A DNA stretch of 64,000 bases from positions 1 to 64,000 of the forward strand of contig NZ_JASHHX010000003.1 in assembly GCF_030056575.1 (NCBI RefSeq), given 5' to 3'. Of this stretch, positions 54,247-62,352 are shown in pieces (the first letter of the stretch is position 1; the number at the start of each line of letters is the position of its first letter). The notes under the pieces were generated by a model. That model saw only the letters and a list, made by a program, of their open reading frames with translations, ran no database searches and was not told where the DNA came from. Made by a program: the position numbers and the translations under genes. The stretch comes from Rhodoblastus sp. 17X3. GTDB taxonomy: Bacteria > Pseudomonadota > Alphaproteobacteria > Rhizobiales > Beijerinckiaceae.

Positions 54247-55959
54247 ATGACCCGCCTCGACCGCTTCGATCATGATCTGCGCTACGAGATCGGCTTCGCC
54301 AGCGAATGCGGGCGCCGCGCCGACAATCAGGATTATGGCGCCGCGCGGATCGGACGGCCGCGCGTCGATTCCCGCACGGGGGTGGTCGTCGCCGTGGCGG
54401 ATGGCGTCGGCGGCCACAAGGGCGGGCGCCAGGCGTCGGAGCTCACCGTCCGCAGCTTTCTAGACGGCTTCTTCTCCTTGCCGGGATCATTGGGCGTCAG
54501 GCAGGCCGCGTCGCGCGCGCTCGATTCCATCAATGCCTGGATCGTGGCGCAGGGTAGGGTCGATCCCGAACTCGCCGGCATGGCGACCACCTTTACCGCG
54601 CTCATCCTCTCTGGCCGCTCCGGCCATTGCGTTCATGTCGGCGACAGCCGGCTCTATCGATTCCGCGAGGATGCGCTGGAGCAGCTGACAGACGACCATG
54701 TGATGGGGCGCGGCGATTTCAAACATATGCTGCGCCGCGCCGTCGGGATGGATGAATCCGTGCGGATGGACCACAGCGCCTTTTCGCTGCGTCCACTCGA
54801 ACGTTACCTGCTGTGCAGCGACGGCGTGCATGGCGCCTTGAGCGATGCGAAATTGCGTGAAATCCTCGCCCGTCGCGCCGCGCCCGAGCAGACCGCGCAA
54901 GACCTCGTCGCCGCCGCGCTCGACGCCGGAAGCGCCGACAACTGCACTGCGATGGTCGTCGATATCCTCGACACGCCGCCCGCCGAAGCGGGCGAATTGC
55001 GCGATTTCTTCCACGATCTGCCGATCCTGCCGCCGCCTGCGCCGGGCGTGCTGGTCGATGATTACCGCCTCGACTCGCTTCTGGCCGAAGGCCGCTACAG
55101 CCGGCTGATGCGCGCGGAAGATTTGCGCACGGGCGCCCAGGTCGTGATCAAATTTCCGCAGCCGCGCGTGACCGAGGACGCCGCCTATCGCCACGCTTTC
55201 GTCAACGAGGCCTTCGTCGCCAGCCGCGTCCGCAGCCCGTGGATCGGCGAAGTCATCGAACAGCCGGTGGAGCGCCAGACCCGGCTCTATTCGGTCATGC
55301 CCTTTTATGACGGCGAAACGCTCGAACAGCGATTGAACCGAGAGCCGCGCGTCTCCTATGCCGAAGGCGCCCAGCTCGCCACCCGCATCGCGCGCGCCGT
55401 CGTCGCTTTGCATCGCGCCGGGATCATCCACCGGGACATCAAGCCGGACAATATCCTGCTGCTGAAGGACGGCGGCTTGCGCCTGATCGACCTTGGCGTC
55501 GCGCGCCTGCCGCAGCTGGAGGATTTCGCGCCGCAAGACATTCCGGGCACGCCGTCCTTCATGGCGCCGGAACTTTTCGCAGGCGCGGCGGGCGATGAAA
55601 TGTCCGACCTGTTCGCTCTGGGCGTCACGGTCTATCGCCTTTTTTCGCGCGCTTATCCTTATGGCGAGATCGAGCCTTTCACCAAGCCGCGCTTCGGCGC
55701 GCCCGCCTCGCTCGCCGCTCGCCGCCCGGACCTGCCCGCCTGGCTGGAAGGCGCGATCGCCAAGGCCATCGCGGTCGATCCCGCGCAACGTTACGGCGAC
55801 GTGCTGGAATTCGCCTTCGAGATCGAAAATGGCGCACGTACCGGACGCCCCGAGGCGCCGAAGAAGACCGCGCTCTACCAGCGTAATCCGCTGCTGTTCT
55901 GGCAGGCGCTCTGCGCTCTGCTCGCGGTGGCGCTGATTGTCGTGCTGGCGCGACGGTGA
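54247..55959 (+). CDS. PP2C phosphatase / Ser-Thr kinase fusion, membrane-anchored
   Basis: The 570-residue protein joins two opposing activities. Residues ~10-245 form a PP2C phosphatase: DNQDYGAARIG, VVVAVADGVGGHKGGRQASE, VHVGDSRLYRFRED, YLLCSDGVHGAL, SADNCTAMVVDIL. Residues ~265-530 form a Hanks-type kinase: VVIKFPQPR with the ATP lysine, GIIHRDIKPDNILLLKDGG with catalytic Asp, DLGVARLP in place of DFG, and GTPSFMAPELFAG. A C-terminal helix (LLFWQALCALLAVALIVVLA) anchors it. It lies 190 bp after narK on the same strand. Fusions of this kind are known beside nitrate transport genes, so it may control NarK or NasA by phosphorylation; the target is inference. Confidence 0.9.
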   Translation: MTRLDRFDHDLRYEIGFASECGRRADNQDYGAARIGRPRVDSRTGVVVAVADGVGGHKGGRQASELTVRSFLDGFFSLPGSLGVRQAASRALDSINAWIVAQGRVDPELAGMATTFTALILSGRSGHCVHVGDSRLYRFREDALEQLTDDHVMGRGDFKHMLRRAVGMDESVRMDHSAFSLRPLERYLLCSDGVHGALSDAKLREILARRAAPEQTAQDLVAAALDAGSADNCTAMVVDILDTPPAEAGELRDFFHDLPILPPPAPGVLVDDYRLDSLLAEGRYSRLMRAEDLRTGAQVVIKFPQPRVTEDAAYRHAFVNEAFVASRVRSPWIGEVIEQPVERQTRLYSVMPFYDGETLEQRLNREPRVSYAEGAQLATRIARAVVALHRAGIIHRDIKPDNILLLKDGGLRLIDLGVARLPQLEDFAPQDIPGTPSFMAPELFAGAAGDEMSDLFALGVTVYRLFSRAYPYGEIEPFTKPRFGAPASLAARRPDLPAWLEGAIAKAIAVDPAQRYGDVLEFAFEIENGARTGRPEAPKKTALYQRNPLLFWQALCALLAVALIVVLARR

Positions 55960-56332
55960 GGATCGATCTTGCCGATCCGCTTGGCGCCGTCGGCGGAATA
56001 TCCCGAGGTCAGGCTCAGACCTTGATCTCGCGCCACTCCCACCAGCAGGCGGATTGCGGCCAATGCCCGTGCGGGCGGTTCTGACCCTGAGAGGCCCGGC
56101 GCCAAAGCTACCATTATCATTGTGATGTTGGCGCCCTCTTCGAAGCGCTGGCCATTCCTTCCATCATCGACATCGTCCGCCCATCGCGAGGACAGCATCA
56201 AGTGCGGAATGGTTCGGTAGGCTCGAATTTGCTATTGTGACCGGGCGCCGCTGTCGTCGAAGGCGTCGCTTATGAATGCCGTCGCTGAATTTCATCGACC
56301 GCAATCCTTCGACGCAAGAAGGGGCGGAGACC
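55960..56332. other. Intergenic region with an unassigned minus-strand open frame
   Basis: On the minus strand a frame is open from about 56201 down past 55960 into the kinase gene. It reads GANITMIMVALAPGLSGSEP and GLSLTSGYSADGAKRIGKID, a sequence with natural-looking composition that I cannot assign. There is no clear ribosome site and its end runs inside the kinase gene. It may be a gene relic. Nothing else is seen here. Confidence 0.4.
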
Positions 56333-56527
56333 ATGCAGTCCAAGAACCCATTCCGACATCACACACCCGACGACGATCCGGAGCAGGGCACACCCGGCAC
56401 CGGGGACGACGTCTGCCCCGAATGCCAGGGGACAGGCAAGAAGCTCGACAAGGAAACGGGCAAGCCGACCGACAAGACTTGCGAACGCTGCGACGGAACG
56501 GGGATAATCATCCAAGGGATTGGTTAG
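56333..56527 (+). CDS. Small zinc-ribbon protein with DnaJ-type CxxCxGxG motifs
   Basis: A 64-residue protein with two zinc-binding motifs, CPECQGTGKK and CERCDGTGII, spaced like one zinc centre of DnaJ. The N-terminal third is polar and probably disordered. It has no other domain. The ATG at 56333 has a G-rich site (AGGGGCGGAG) upstream. Such small proteins may bind RNA or act as metal or chaperone accessory factors; no neighbour indicates a role. Confidence 0.7.
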   Translation: MQSKNPFRHHTPDDDPEQGTPGTGDDVCPECQGTGKKLDKETGKPTDKTCERCDGTGIIIQGIG

Positions 56528-56827
56528 CGTCGCCGAATTCGTTCGCGGTAAACGCCTGCCAGGCGGAACGCTTGGCAGGCGCAACGCTTGGCGGGCGCGG
56601 CTCACCGTAAGATTGTCGAGCGAGCCGCGCAGTGTTTCGGCCGGGATGGCGAGTTCGATCCGCCGTCACCGAATTTCCGAGAACGGCGCCGAGCCGTCGT
56701 TCACGTTGCCGACGGGTGACGCGTTAGATCCGAACGCAGCCGATGTTGGAGGCGCCCCCCGACGTTTTCCAAGGCCCCATCTGATCGTCAGATATGGATT
56801 CGTGAACGAGTGCGGGATCGGCGCGGA
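56528..56827. other. Intergenic region, no gene seen
   Basis: Three hundred bases between the convergent zinc-ribbon and pentapeptide-repeat genes. CGCCTGCCAGGCGGAACG and GCTTGGCAGGCGCAACGC carry short repeated CAGGCG blocks near 56555-56590. No ribosome site with a sensible frame was found. Long overlapping frames here are shadows of the pentapeptide gene. Confidence 0.5.
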
Positions 56828-57625
56828 TCATTCCTTCACCGCGCGGTCGAGATTGAGCGCTTGGCTGAGGAGGGAGGCCTGCTCCTCGCTGATCCGCGCC
56901 GAAGCGACGTCCATGCCCGTGAGTTTCGCGCCGGCCAGATTCGCGCCGCGAAGATCGGCGCCCGCGGCGTCGGCGCCGGAGAGATCGGTTCCGGAAAAGT
57001 TCGCGTCGTTCAGCTTGGCGAATTCGAGGTCGGCCCGGGAAAAATCGGCGCGGGAGATATCGGCCTGCCGGAGGTCGGCGCCGCGCATGATCGCGTGCAT
57101 CAGCCCCATCGATTGGTTCTTCATGTCGGCTGAGGCGTCAGAGCCGGATAGATTGGCGGCCACCATGCTGACGCCGGAAAAATCGCCAGCCAGACGCGCG
57201 CCGGCGAGATTGACGCGATCCATTTTCGCGCCCTGCAATTGCGTGCCGAACAGATGGGCGTCGGACAGGCGGGCGTCGCTGAAATCGGCGTTGAGCGCCC
57301 AGACCTGATCGAGCACGGCGCCTCTGAGGTCGGCGCCGCGGAGATTGGCGCGGTTGAGCCGCGCGCCGCGCAGATTGGCGCCAGAGAGGTCCAAAACGGA
57401 CAAATCGAGCCCGTTCAGGCTCTTGTCGGCAAGGTCCAGCGCCTCGCCGACGCCGCGCCCCGCGATCAGCGCCTCGACATCGGCGCGCGTCAACTCGGCC
57501 TTGGTGAAGGCGGGCGACGACAGATCGACGCCAGCCAGCATGCCTTGCGCGAGGACCTGCCCTGAAGGCGCGGCGAACGCGAGCGCGCAGGCCAGCGCGA
57601 GTTCCATGCGTGTGCTTCGTTTCAT
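56828..57625 (-). CDS. Exported pentapeptide-repeat protein
   Basis: The 265-residue protein has a signal peptide (MELALACALAFAAPSGQVLA) and then about 35 consecutive A(D/N)LXX pentapeptides (LSGANLRGARLNRANLRGAD, ADFSRADLEFAKLNDANFSG). The repeats fold into a right-handed square beta-helix. Known pentapeptide proteins include DNA-mimicking gyrase protectors, but those are cytoplasmic; a periplasmic location makes that role unlikely here. The function is unknown. The gene is single. Confidence 0.9.
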   Translation of the reverse strand: MKRSTRMELALACALAFAAPSGQVLAQGMLAGVDLSSPAFTKAELTRADVEALIAGRGVGEALDLADKSLNGLDLSVLDLSGANLRGARLNRANLRGADLRGAVLDQVWALNADFSDARLSDAHLFGTQLQGAKMDRVNLAGARLAGDFSGVSMVAANLSGSDASADMKNQSMGLMHAIMRGADLRQADISRADFSRADLEFAKLNDANFSGTDLSGADAAGADLRGANLAGAKLTGMDVASARISEEQASLLSQALNLDRAVKE

Positions 57626-57715
57626 TGCCGCCTTCTCCCAATCTCTTTAACGCATCGAAGGTCGCTAAAGTTTGGCCCCAAGGGGAGCTATGGCGTTTCT
57701 AAGAGAAAGCCGCGC

Positions 57716-58717
57716 TCAGGCCCCGATCCCCCAGAAGTCGGCGATGAGCCGCGCGGCGGGCAGGCCGGCGTTCACCACGCCGAACCCTTCCCGCCCGCCG
57801 TCGGCGGCGGCGGAATCGACGGGAAATCCATGGCCCATCTCGGCGACGGTCCAGAATTCGACCGCGGCGCGCTTCGGCGTGCTCCAGACGCGGCGCCGCA
57901 CCCCCGGCCGCGGCGTCGTGTCGGCGTTCGGCGGTCCGCCGAAACCATGGACCTCGCTCCACTGGATGGCGAGGGCCTCGGCGTTATGCGGATCGACCAG
58001 TTGATCGCGCCCGCCCTGCCAGATTGATAGACGCGGCCATGCGCGCGGCTTGACCGTCGGTGGCGCCGCCCGCCGGACGGAATCCGCCAGCGTCCGCCGG
58101 TTCATCAGGCCGTCGGCGCGGCGCATGCGCAACAAGGCCGAGGCGCTGTTGTAGGCGGCGCCGACCGGCATGCCCGCGACCACCGCTCCCGCCGCGAAAA
58201 CAGCGGGATAGGCCGCCAGCATCGCCGCGGCCATGGCGCCGCCGGCGGAAAGCCCGACGATGAAGACCCGGCGTGGGTCGGATTTGAAACGGATGGTCGC
58301 GGCGCGCACCATCTGGCGGATCGACATCGCTTCGCCGCCGCCCCTGCGGACGTCGCCGGGTTGATACCAATTGAAGCAGCGCCCATGGCTGTTCTTTGAG
58401 GTCTGCTCAGGCAGCAGCAGGGCGGCGCCGATGCGCTGGGCCAGAGCGATCCAGCCGGAATTGCGGGCGAAGGAAGAAGCGCTCTGCCCGCAGCCATGCA
58501 GCACCACGATCAGCGGCGCGCCTGCGAGCTGCTTTTTCGGCGGCGCATAGACGAACATGCGCAGGGCGCCGGGATTGGAGCCGAACGCTTCGACTTCGAC
58601 CACGCGTCCTGCGGGGCTGGGCGCGGGAATGGCCTTCACGAGCGGCAGCCAGGCCGCCGTCCAGAACGCCGCCGCGCCCTTCATGGCCCGCCGAATCTGC
58701 TTCGAGCTGCGCGCCAT
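57716..58717 (-). CDS. PHB-depolymerase-family esterase
   Basis: The 333-residue alpha/beta hydrolase is of the extracellular PHB-depolymerase / LpqC type. It has an oxyanion region VVLHGCGQSASSFARNSGW, HGRCFNWYQPGDVRRGGGEA, the lipase box GLSAGGAM with Ser157, and SIWQGGRDQLVDPHNAEALA with the acidic residue. A hydrophobic stretch near residues 15-30 could be an uncleaved signal or anchor. It may hydrolyse short-chain polyhydroxybutyrate or acetyl esters. Its ATG overlaps the stop of the small upstream gene (TAATG), so translation is coupled. Confidence 0.88.
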   Translation of the reverse strand: MARSSKQIRRAMKGAAAFWTAAWLPLVKAIPAPSPAGRVVEVEAFGSNPGALRMFVYAPPKKQLAGAPLIVVLHGCGQSASSFARNSGWIALAQRIGAALLLPEQTSKNSHGRCFNWYQPGDVRRGGGEAMSIRQMVRAATIRFKSDPRRVFIVGLSAGGAMAAAMLAAYPAVFAAGAVVAGMPVGAAYNSASALLRMRRADGLMNRRTLADSVRRAAPPTVKPRAWPRLSIWQGGRDQLVDPHNAEALAIQWSEVHGFGGPPNADTTPRPGVRRRVWSTPKRAAVEFWTVAEMGHGFPVDSAAADGGREGFGVVNAGLPAARLIADFWGIGA

Positions 58718-58926
58718 TATTTCCCGCTTTTGCGCCGCTTGAGCTTTTTGGGGGTCTTGAGCGCAGCGGTCCCGAAATTGGTCGACATCTTGCCGGCCTC
58801 CTGGATCATGGCCGTCTGCTGCTTGCGCGCGGCGGCCTGCCAGAGGGCTCGCCCCGTGCCGGCGACCTTGTTGGCGCCGCTCAGCCAAAGGCTCATGAAG
58901 GGGTTCTTTTTCGTCAGATGACGCAT
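58717..58926 (-). CDS. Small protein coupled to the PHB-depolymerase-like gene
   Basis: A 69-residue basic protein: KNPFMSLWLSGANKVAGTGR, ALWQAAARKQQTAMIQEAGK, ending LKTPKKLKRRKSGK. AAGGAGG stands five bases before the ATG at 58924-58926. Its stop overlaps the start of the esterase gene. The amphipathic helices and link to a PHA-type hydrolase suggest a phasin-like, granule-binding role, but I cannot confirm a family. The Lys/Arg-rich tail could bind nucleic acid or membranes. Confidence 0.68.
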   Translation of the reverse strand: MRHLTKKNPFMSLWLSGANKVAGTGRALWQAAARKQQTAMIQEAGKMSTNFGTAALKTPKKLKRRKSGK

Positions 58927-58982
58927 GCCGGCCTCCTTGCGGGCGCCGGAGGGCGCCTCGCCTTCATCGCCGTGATTCGCGG

Positions 58983-59204
58983 TCAATCGGCGCGGTCGAG
59001 CCTGTCCCGTCCATTGACGATCCAGTTGTCGATGCGCGTGTCCGAGACGGTTTTATTATCCGGCCCGTTGATGCGGATGACCTCACAGCCCTGCATATGC
59101 AGGGCTCGTGCATGGGCCAGGGCGCGTCGCTCGGTGGGCGCGCTCGGCGAGCGCGTTTCCCTTGTGCCCGGCGAGGTCCGATAAATGACAACCCAATCCG
59201 ACAT
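58983..59204 (-). CDS. Small hypothetical protein
   Basis: A 73-residue protein beginning MSDWVVIYRTSPGTRETRSP and ending DTRIDNWIVNGRDRLDRAD. GGAGG stands eight bases before the ATG at 59202-59204. The AHARALHMQGCEVIRINGPD segment suggests a compact alpha/beta fold. I do not recognise the family. It lies 56 bp upstream of the small PHB-linked gene on the same strand and may share its transcript. Confidence 0.65.
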   Translation of the reverse strand: MSDWVVIYRTSPGTRETRSPSAPTERRALAHARALHMQGCEVIRINGPDNKTVSDTRIDNWIVNGRDRLDRAD

Positions 59205-59427
59205 GGCGCGCTCCTCCGAAATCGAAGTTCTCAAGCTACCGTCCGAGAACGCAGTTTGAATGACGCCGACGAGATTGTCCCGGAAATTCGGCGTGCGTCC
59301 ACATGATCCCCGGCGGGCCGAATTGTTCCCGCCCGCCAGCGGTCCATTGCATTTCCGCATGACTCGCGGGGATACGCCGCGCCACGGCTTGCGTTATGCT
59401 GAAGGCCCCGCCACCCGGAACGCCATC

Positions 59428-60525
59428 ATGTCCGAAACCATGCTTTTCTCTCCTTTTCAGGTCGGAGACCTGAAGCTCGACAATCGCATCGTCATCGCGC
59501 CGATGTGCCAATATTCCGCCGCCGACGGCTGCATGACGGATTGGCATCTTCTCCATTACGGGCAGCTCGCCCTGTCCGGGGCGGGCCTGCTGACGATCGA
59601 AGCGACAGCGGTGGCGCCGGAGGGCCGCATCACCTACGCCGACGTCGGGCTCTATTCCGACGCCAACGAGGTCGCCATGGCCCGCGTGCTTGACAGCGTC
59701 CGGCAGTGGTCGCCGATTCCCGTTGCGATCCAGCTCGCCCATGCGGGGCGCAAGGCGTCCTGTGACCTGCCGTGGAAGGGCGGCGCGCAAATTCCGCCTG
59801 AATCGCCCCAAGGCTGGCGCACCGTCGCGCCATCCTCGCTCGCCGTCGCGGCGGACGACGCCGCGCCAACCGCGCTGAGCCGGGAGGAAATGACCCGGAT
59901 TCGCGGCGATTTCGTCGCCGCCGCGCGCCGCGCCGCCCGTCTGGGCCTCGACGCCGTGCAATTGCATGGCGCCCACGGCTATCTCCTGCATCAGTTTCTT
60001 TCGCCGCTTTCCAACAGACGCGACGACGAATATGGCGGCCCGCTCGAAAACCGCATGCGGTTCCCGCTGGAGGTCTTCGACGCGGTGCGCGAGGCGTTCC
60101 CGGCGGGACGCTCGGTGACGATGCGCGTTTCGGGCACGGACTGGATCGAAGGCGGCTGGTCGATCGAGGAGACTGTCGTCTTCGCGCGGGCGTTGGAACA
60201 GCGCGGCTGCGGCGCCATTCACGTCTCGAGTGGCGGCCTGCTTCCGGCGCAAATCCCGCTGGGGCCGGGCTACCAGGTGGCGCTTGCGCGGGTGGTCAAG
60301 GCGGCTGTTGGAATTCCGGTCGTCGCCGTCGGCCTCATCACTGAGTTCGATCACGCCGAGGACATCCTCAAGGCCGGCGACGCCGACCTGATCGCCCTGG
60401 CGCGGGCCATGCTCTACAATCCGCGCTGGCCCTGGCACGCCGCCGCCCATTTTGGCGCCCATGTTCGGGCGCCCAATCAATATTTGCGGTCGCAGCCGCA
60501 CCATCTCAAATTTCTTTTCGACTAG
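59428..60525 (+). CDS. NADH:flavin oxidoreductase (YqjM-type old yellow enzyme)
   Basis: The 365-residue FMN-dependent TIM-barrel enzyme starts MSETMLFSPFQVGDLKLDNR. It has IAPMCQYSA with the Cys typical of the YqjM (thermophilic-like) class. Further blocks are IQLAHAGRKAS, DAVQLHGAHGYLLHQFLSPL, and SNRRDDEYGGPLENR. It reduces activated C=C bonds of enals, enones or nitro compounds with NAD(P)H. The frame is open upstream to 59260, but only the ATG at 59428 gives the normal length. It stands alone. Confidence 0.93.
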   Translation: MSETMLFSPFQVGDLKLDNRIVIAPMCQYSAADGCMTDWHLLHYGQLALSGAGLLTIEATAVAPEGRITYADVGLYSDANEVAMARVLDSVRQWSPIPVAIQLAHAGRKASCDLPWKGGAQIPPESPQGWRTVAPSSLAVAADDAAPTALSREEMTRIRGDFVAAARRAARLGLDAVQLHGAHGYLLHQFLSPLSNRRDDEYGGPLENRMRFPLEVFDAVREAFPAGRSVTMRVSGTDWIEGGWSIEETVVFARALEQRGCGAIHVSSGGLLPAQIPLGPGYQVALARVVKAAVGIPVVAVGLITEFDHAEDILKAGDADLIALARAMLYNPRWPWHAAAHFGAHVRAPNQYLRSQPHHLKFLFD

Positions 60526-60712
60526 ACGGAACCGGCCTGAGGCGACATTCGCCTCAAACCGCTTCTCTCGCGGATCACGGCGAAGGGTCGCAAAAGCCGC
60601 ATCCGACGATCCCGTCTAAAGATTTGAGGGTTTGGCGAGATCGTTCGGTCAGCGGCAGCTTCGGGATGAGCTGTTCCAACTCGCGCTTCCGCCGCAATGA
60701 AGAGTCTCGGCC

Positions 60713-61039
60713 TCATGCCGCCTTCAGGTTGACCTTCGCTTCCGCGAGCCTGGTGAGAAGCTGGTCCGCGCCGCGCTCTTCCAGAAGGGTTTCTTCCAGC
60801 AACTTCGCGGCGTCGTTCATTCCGAGCTCTTCGGCCCATGTCCTGAGCGCGCCGTAGCTGGCCATTTCATAACGCTCGACTGTTTGGGCCGCCGCGATCA
60901 TCCCAGCGTCAAGGGCGGTGCTGTCGCCGAAATCCTCAACGACCTCGTCGCATTCTTTCAGAATTCCGGTGATGGCTTCATATTTCACGGCTTTCGGCGG
61001 CTTCACGCCAGCCATGCGGACGCTGATAGCCGACGCCAT
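60713..61039 (-). pseudogene. Truncated DUF892 (YciE/YciF ferritin-like) gene
   Basis: The 108-residue frame matches only the C-terminal ~95 residues of DUF892 proteins: AITGILKECDEVVEDFGDST, ALDAGMIAAAQTVERYEMAS, LEETLLEERGADQLLTRLAE. Full-length members have about 160-170 residues with two helices more at the N-terminus, which carry part of the metal site. Here homology begins at about KPPKAVKYEA, directly after a non-homologous MASAISVRMAG. No ribosome site precedes the ATG. It is probably a 5'-truncated relic. Confidence 0.7.
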
Positions 61040-61244
61040 CGAGGCGCTGATCCTCCCGCTCGACGAGATCGACGGCGACGGCGACGCCGACCTTGAGGCC
61101 GGGCCGGATAACGAGGACAGCGATCCGGGCGAAGAGGGCCATTGTGGCCTTCCGGATTATGGGCCGCCGTTCGAAATGGACCAGCGCCCGATTATGGGGC
61201 GATGCGACGAGAGTGGCCACAGCGTTCCTGCAAAGGAGCCTTAG
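61014..61244 (+). CDS. Possible acidic small ORF, perhaps a gene fragment
   Basis: A 76-residue frame: MRTLIADAIEALILPLDEID, then Asp/Glu-rich ADLEAGPDNEDSDPGEEGHC. The start resembles small acidic proteins with an EALI-x-LD-x-IDGD opening seen in alphaproteobacterial accessory DNA. It overlaps the truncated DUF892 frame head to head by 26 bp, suggesting that a rearrangement joined two fragments. No clear ribosome site was found. Confidence 0.35.
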   Translation: MRTLIADAIEALILPLDEIDGDGDADLEAGPDNEDSDPGEEGHCGLPDYGPPFEMDQRPIMGRCDESGHSVPAKEP

Positions 61245-61318
61245 CTCTGACTTGAAAAGGTCACAGGCGCCCCGCATCTTGATCATAATTCAGCGTCCTC
61301 CCGAGGGCCTGAGGAAAT

Positions 61319-61353
61319 GAAACGCCCGCCACGGATGCACTGGCGGGCGTTTC
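61319..61353. terminator. Strong inverted repeat, terminator-like
   Basis: A perfect 13-bp stem, GAAACGCCCGCCA with TGGCGGGCGTTTC, with a nine-base loop. The plus-strand side is followed by TTTCTGTTCC. It could end transcripts from either direction. Confidence 0.7.
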
Positions 61354-61506
61354 TGTTCCTACGCGCGAACCAGTGATCGAAGGCCAGCCAACTTAAAACT
61401 GAGGCGCAACCCTTTTTCAGGTAACATCATCGCCTGCCTGACGGCGACGTCGACGTTTCCGACACGCTTAAGCCTGACGAAGCCCGAAAGACTCAGGAAT
61501 AAGCCA

Positions 61507-61818
61507 ATGTTACGCTTAGCTAAGCCACGATATATGTGTCGGCGCCGCGTCATAAAGGCGGAAGCGTTGGCAATACTGCTTGCGATCGCAATATCAACGA
61601 GCGCCAATGCCGGTAATAATCCTCTGCCATCGGAAAGGCCGACCTCTGGCGCGGGAGTTCCGGCCTGGGTCCGCCGGGAATGCCGTCCGGCAACGCCTGC
61701 GGAACTGGCTGCGCAGCGGGCAGGCCCCGGCGAATGGTTTTATCGAACGACGTGGGATTTTTGTTACCTGGACACAAGACCGGGCTTGTGGTGCCCGCCG
61801 TACTGTCCTCAACGATAA
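61507..61818 (+). CDS. Small putative secreted Cys-containing protein
   Basis: A 103-residue frame with a basic N-terminus and a signal-peptide-like segment (AEALAILLAIAISTSANA) ending at a plausible SANA-G cleavage site. The mature part has conserved-looking WVRRECRPATPAELAAQRAG, FYRTTWDFCYLDTRPGLWC and PPYCPQR with four cysteines. AGGA stands eight bases before the ATG. I do not recognise the family. Confidence 0.5.
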   Translation: MLRLAKPRYMCRRRVIKAEALAILLAIAISTSANAGNNPLPSERPTSGAGVPAWVRRECRPATPAELAAQRAGPGEWFYRTTWDFCYLDTRPGLWCPPYCPQR

Positions 61819-61892
61819 GTCTCCCCTGCGCCCGGCCGAGAAGCTTCCATTGCCAGACAGTATTTCAATGACGCGGGATTCGCGGGCGCTCC

Positions 61893-62165
61893 CTATTCCT
61901 GCCCCGCGCCCGGCGCCGTATAGGCCGCCCAATCTGGCAGCGACGCCACGGAGCGCCCTCCGCAGCCTGAGCAGACAAGCCGCCGAGCGCGGGCAATCTC
62001 CGGGACCGGCGTCGCCCGCGGCAGCGCCAGGGCGTCAAAGCTGACGGCGCCCTCGCGATGACATTTCCGGCAGTAGAGAATCACCCCCGCCAGGCCTAGC
62101 TCGATGGCGTTCTCAATCGTCATGGGGTCGTAGGGGCGGTCGGGTTCACGGTGACGCCAATCCAA
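61893..62165 (-). CDS. Small zinc-ribbon hypothetical protein
   Basis: A 90-residue protein with two Cys pairs, YCRKCHRE and VCSGCGGR, about 36 residues apart, forming a probable zinc ribbon, and an ending SVASLPDWAAYTAPG. The N-terminal MDWRHREPDRPYDPMTIENA is a pattern I recall from alphaproteobacterial hypotheticals. The start is a TTG at 62163-62165; an in-frame ATG lies at 62121-62123. Its function is unknown. Confidence 0.6.
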   Translation of the reverse strand: MDWRHREPDRPYDPMTIENAIELGLAGVILYCRKCHREGAVSFDALALPRATPVPEIARARRLVCSGCGGRSVASLPDWAAYTAPGAGQE

Positions 62166-62255
62166 GACAGGCGTTTTTCGTTGCCCCAGACGATACCCCT
62201 GATCGAGAGCGTCGGTTCTTGTTACCCGAAAATATCGCTAACTTGTTGATTTAAG

Positions 62256-62278
62256 TGGTGCGGATGAGGGGATCGAAA
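62256..62278 (-). other. tRNA-3'-end-like block, candidate attachment-site scar
   Basis: On the minus strand the block reads TTTCGATCCCC then TCATCCGCACCA, resembling the T-loop, T-stem and acceptor 3' strand of a tRNA-Leu ending in CCA. The rest of the tRNA is absent and the spacing is one base short of canonical. Integrases commonly leave such duplicated 3' ends as attL or attR. Confidence 0.45.
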
Positions 62279-62330
62279 AGCGCGCATAATTTATTGAAAT
62301 ATTATGATTATCTGTAAAGAAAATAATTTT

Positions 62331-62352
62331 ATACCAACAAATATACCAACAA
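62331..62352. repeat. Direct repeat ATACCAACAA
   Basis: ATACCAACAA occurs at 62331-62340 and 62343-62352, a 12-bp period, about 55 bp from the tRNA-like block. Its spacing and location resemble integrase arm-type sites, but no integrase gene is in the window. Confidence 0.5.

Noticed and set aside
61359-61607. 82-residue minus-strand ORF overlapping the small secreted protein gene
   Set aside because: No ribosome site or recognisable family; the opposite-strand frame with a signal peptide and AGGA site is better supported.
62256-62330. A complete tRNA gene on the minus strand
   Set aside because: Only the 3' end resembles a tRNA. The T-stem 5' strand, anticodon arm and 5' acceptor strand cannot be found and the T-loop spacing is one base short.
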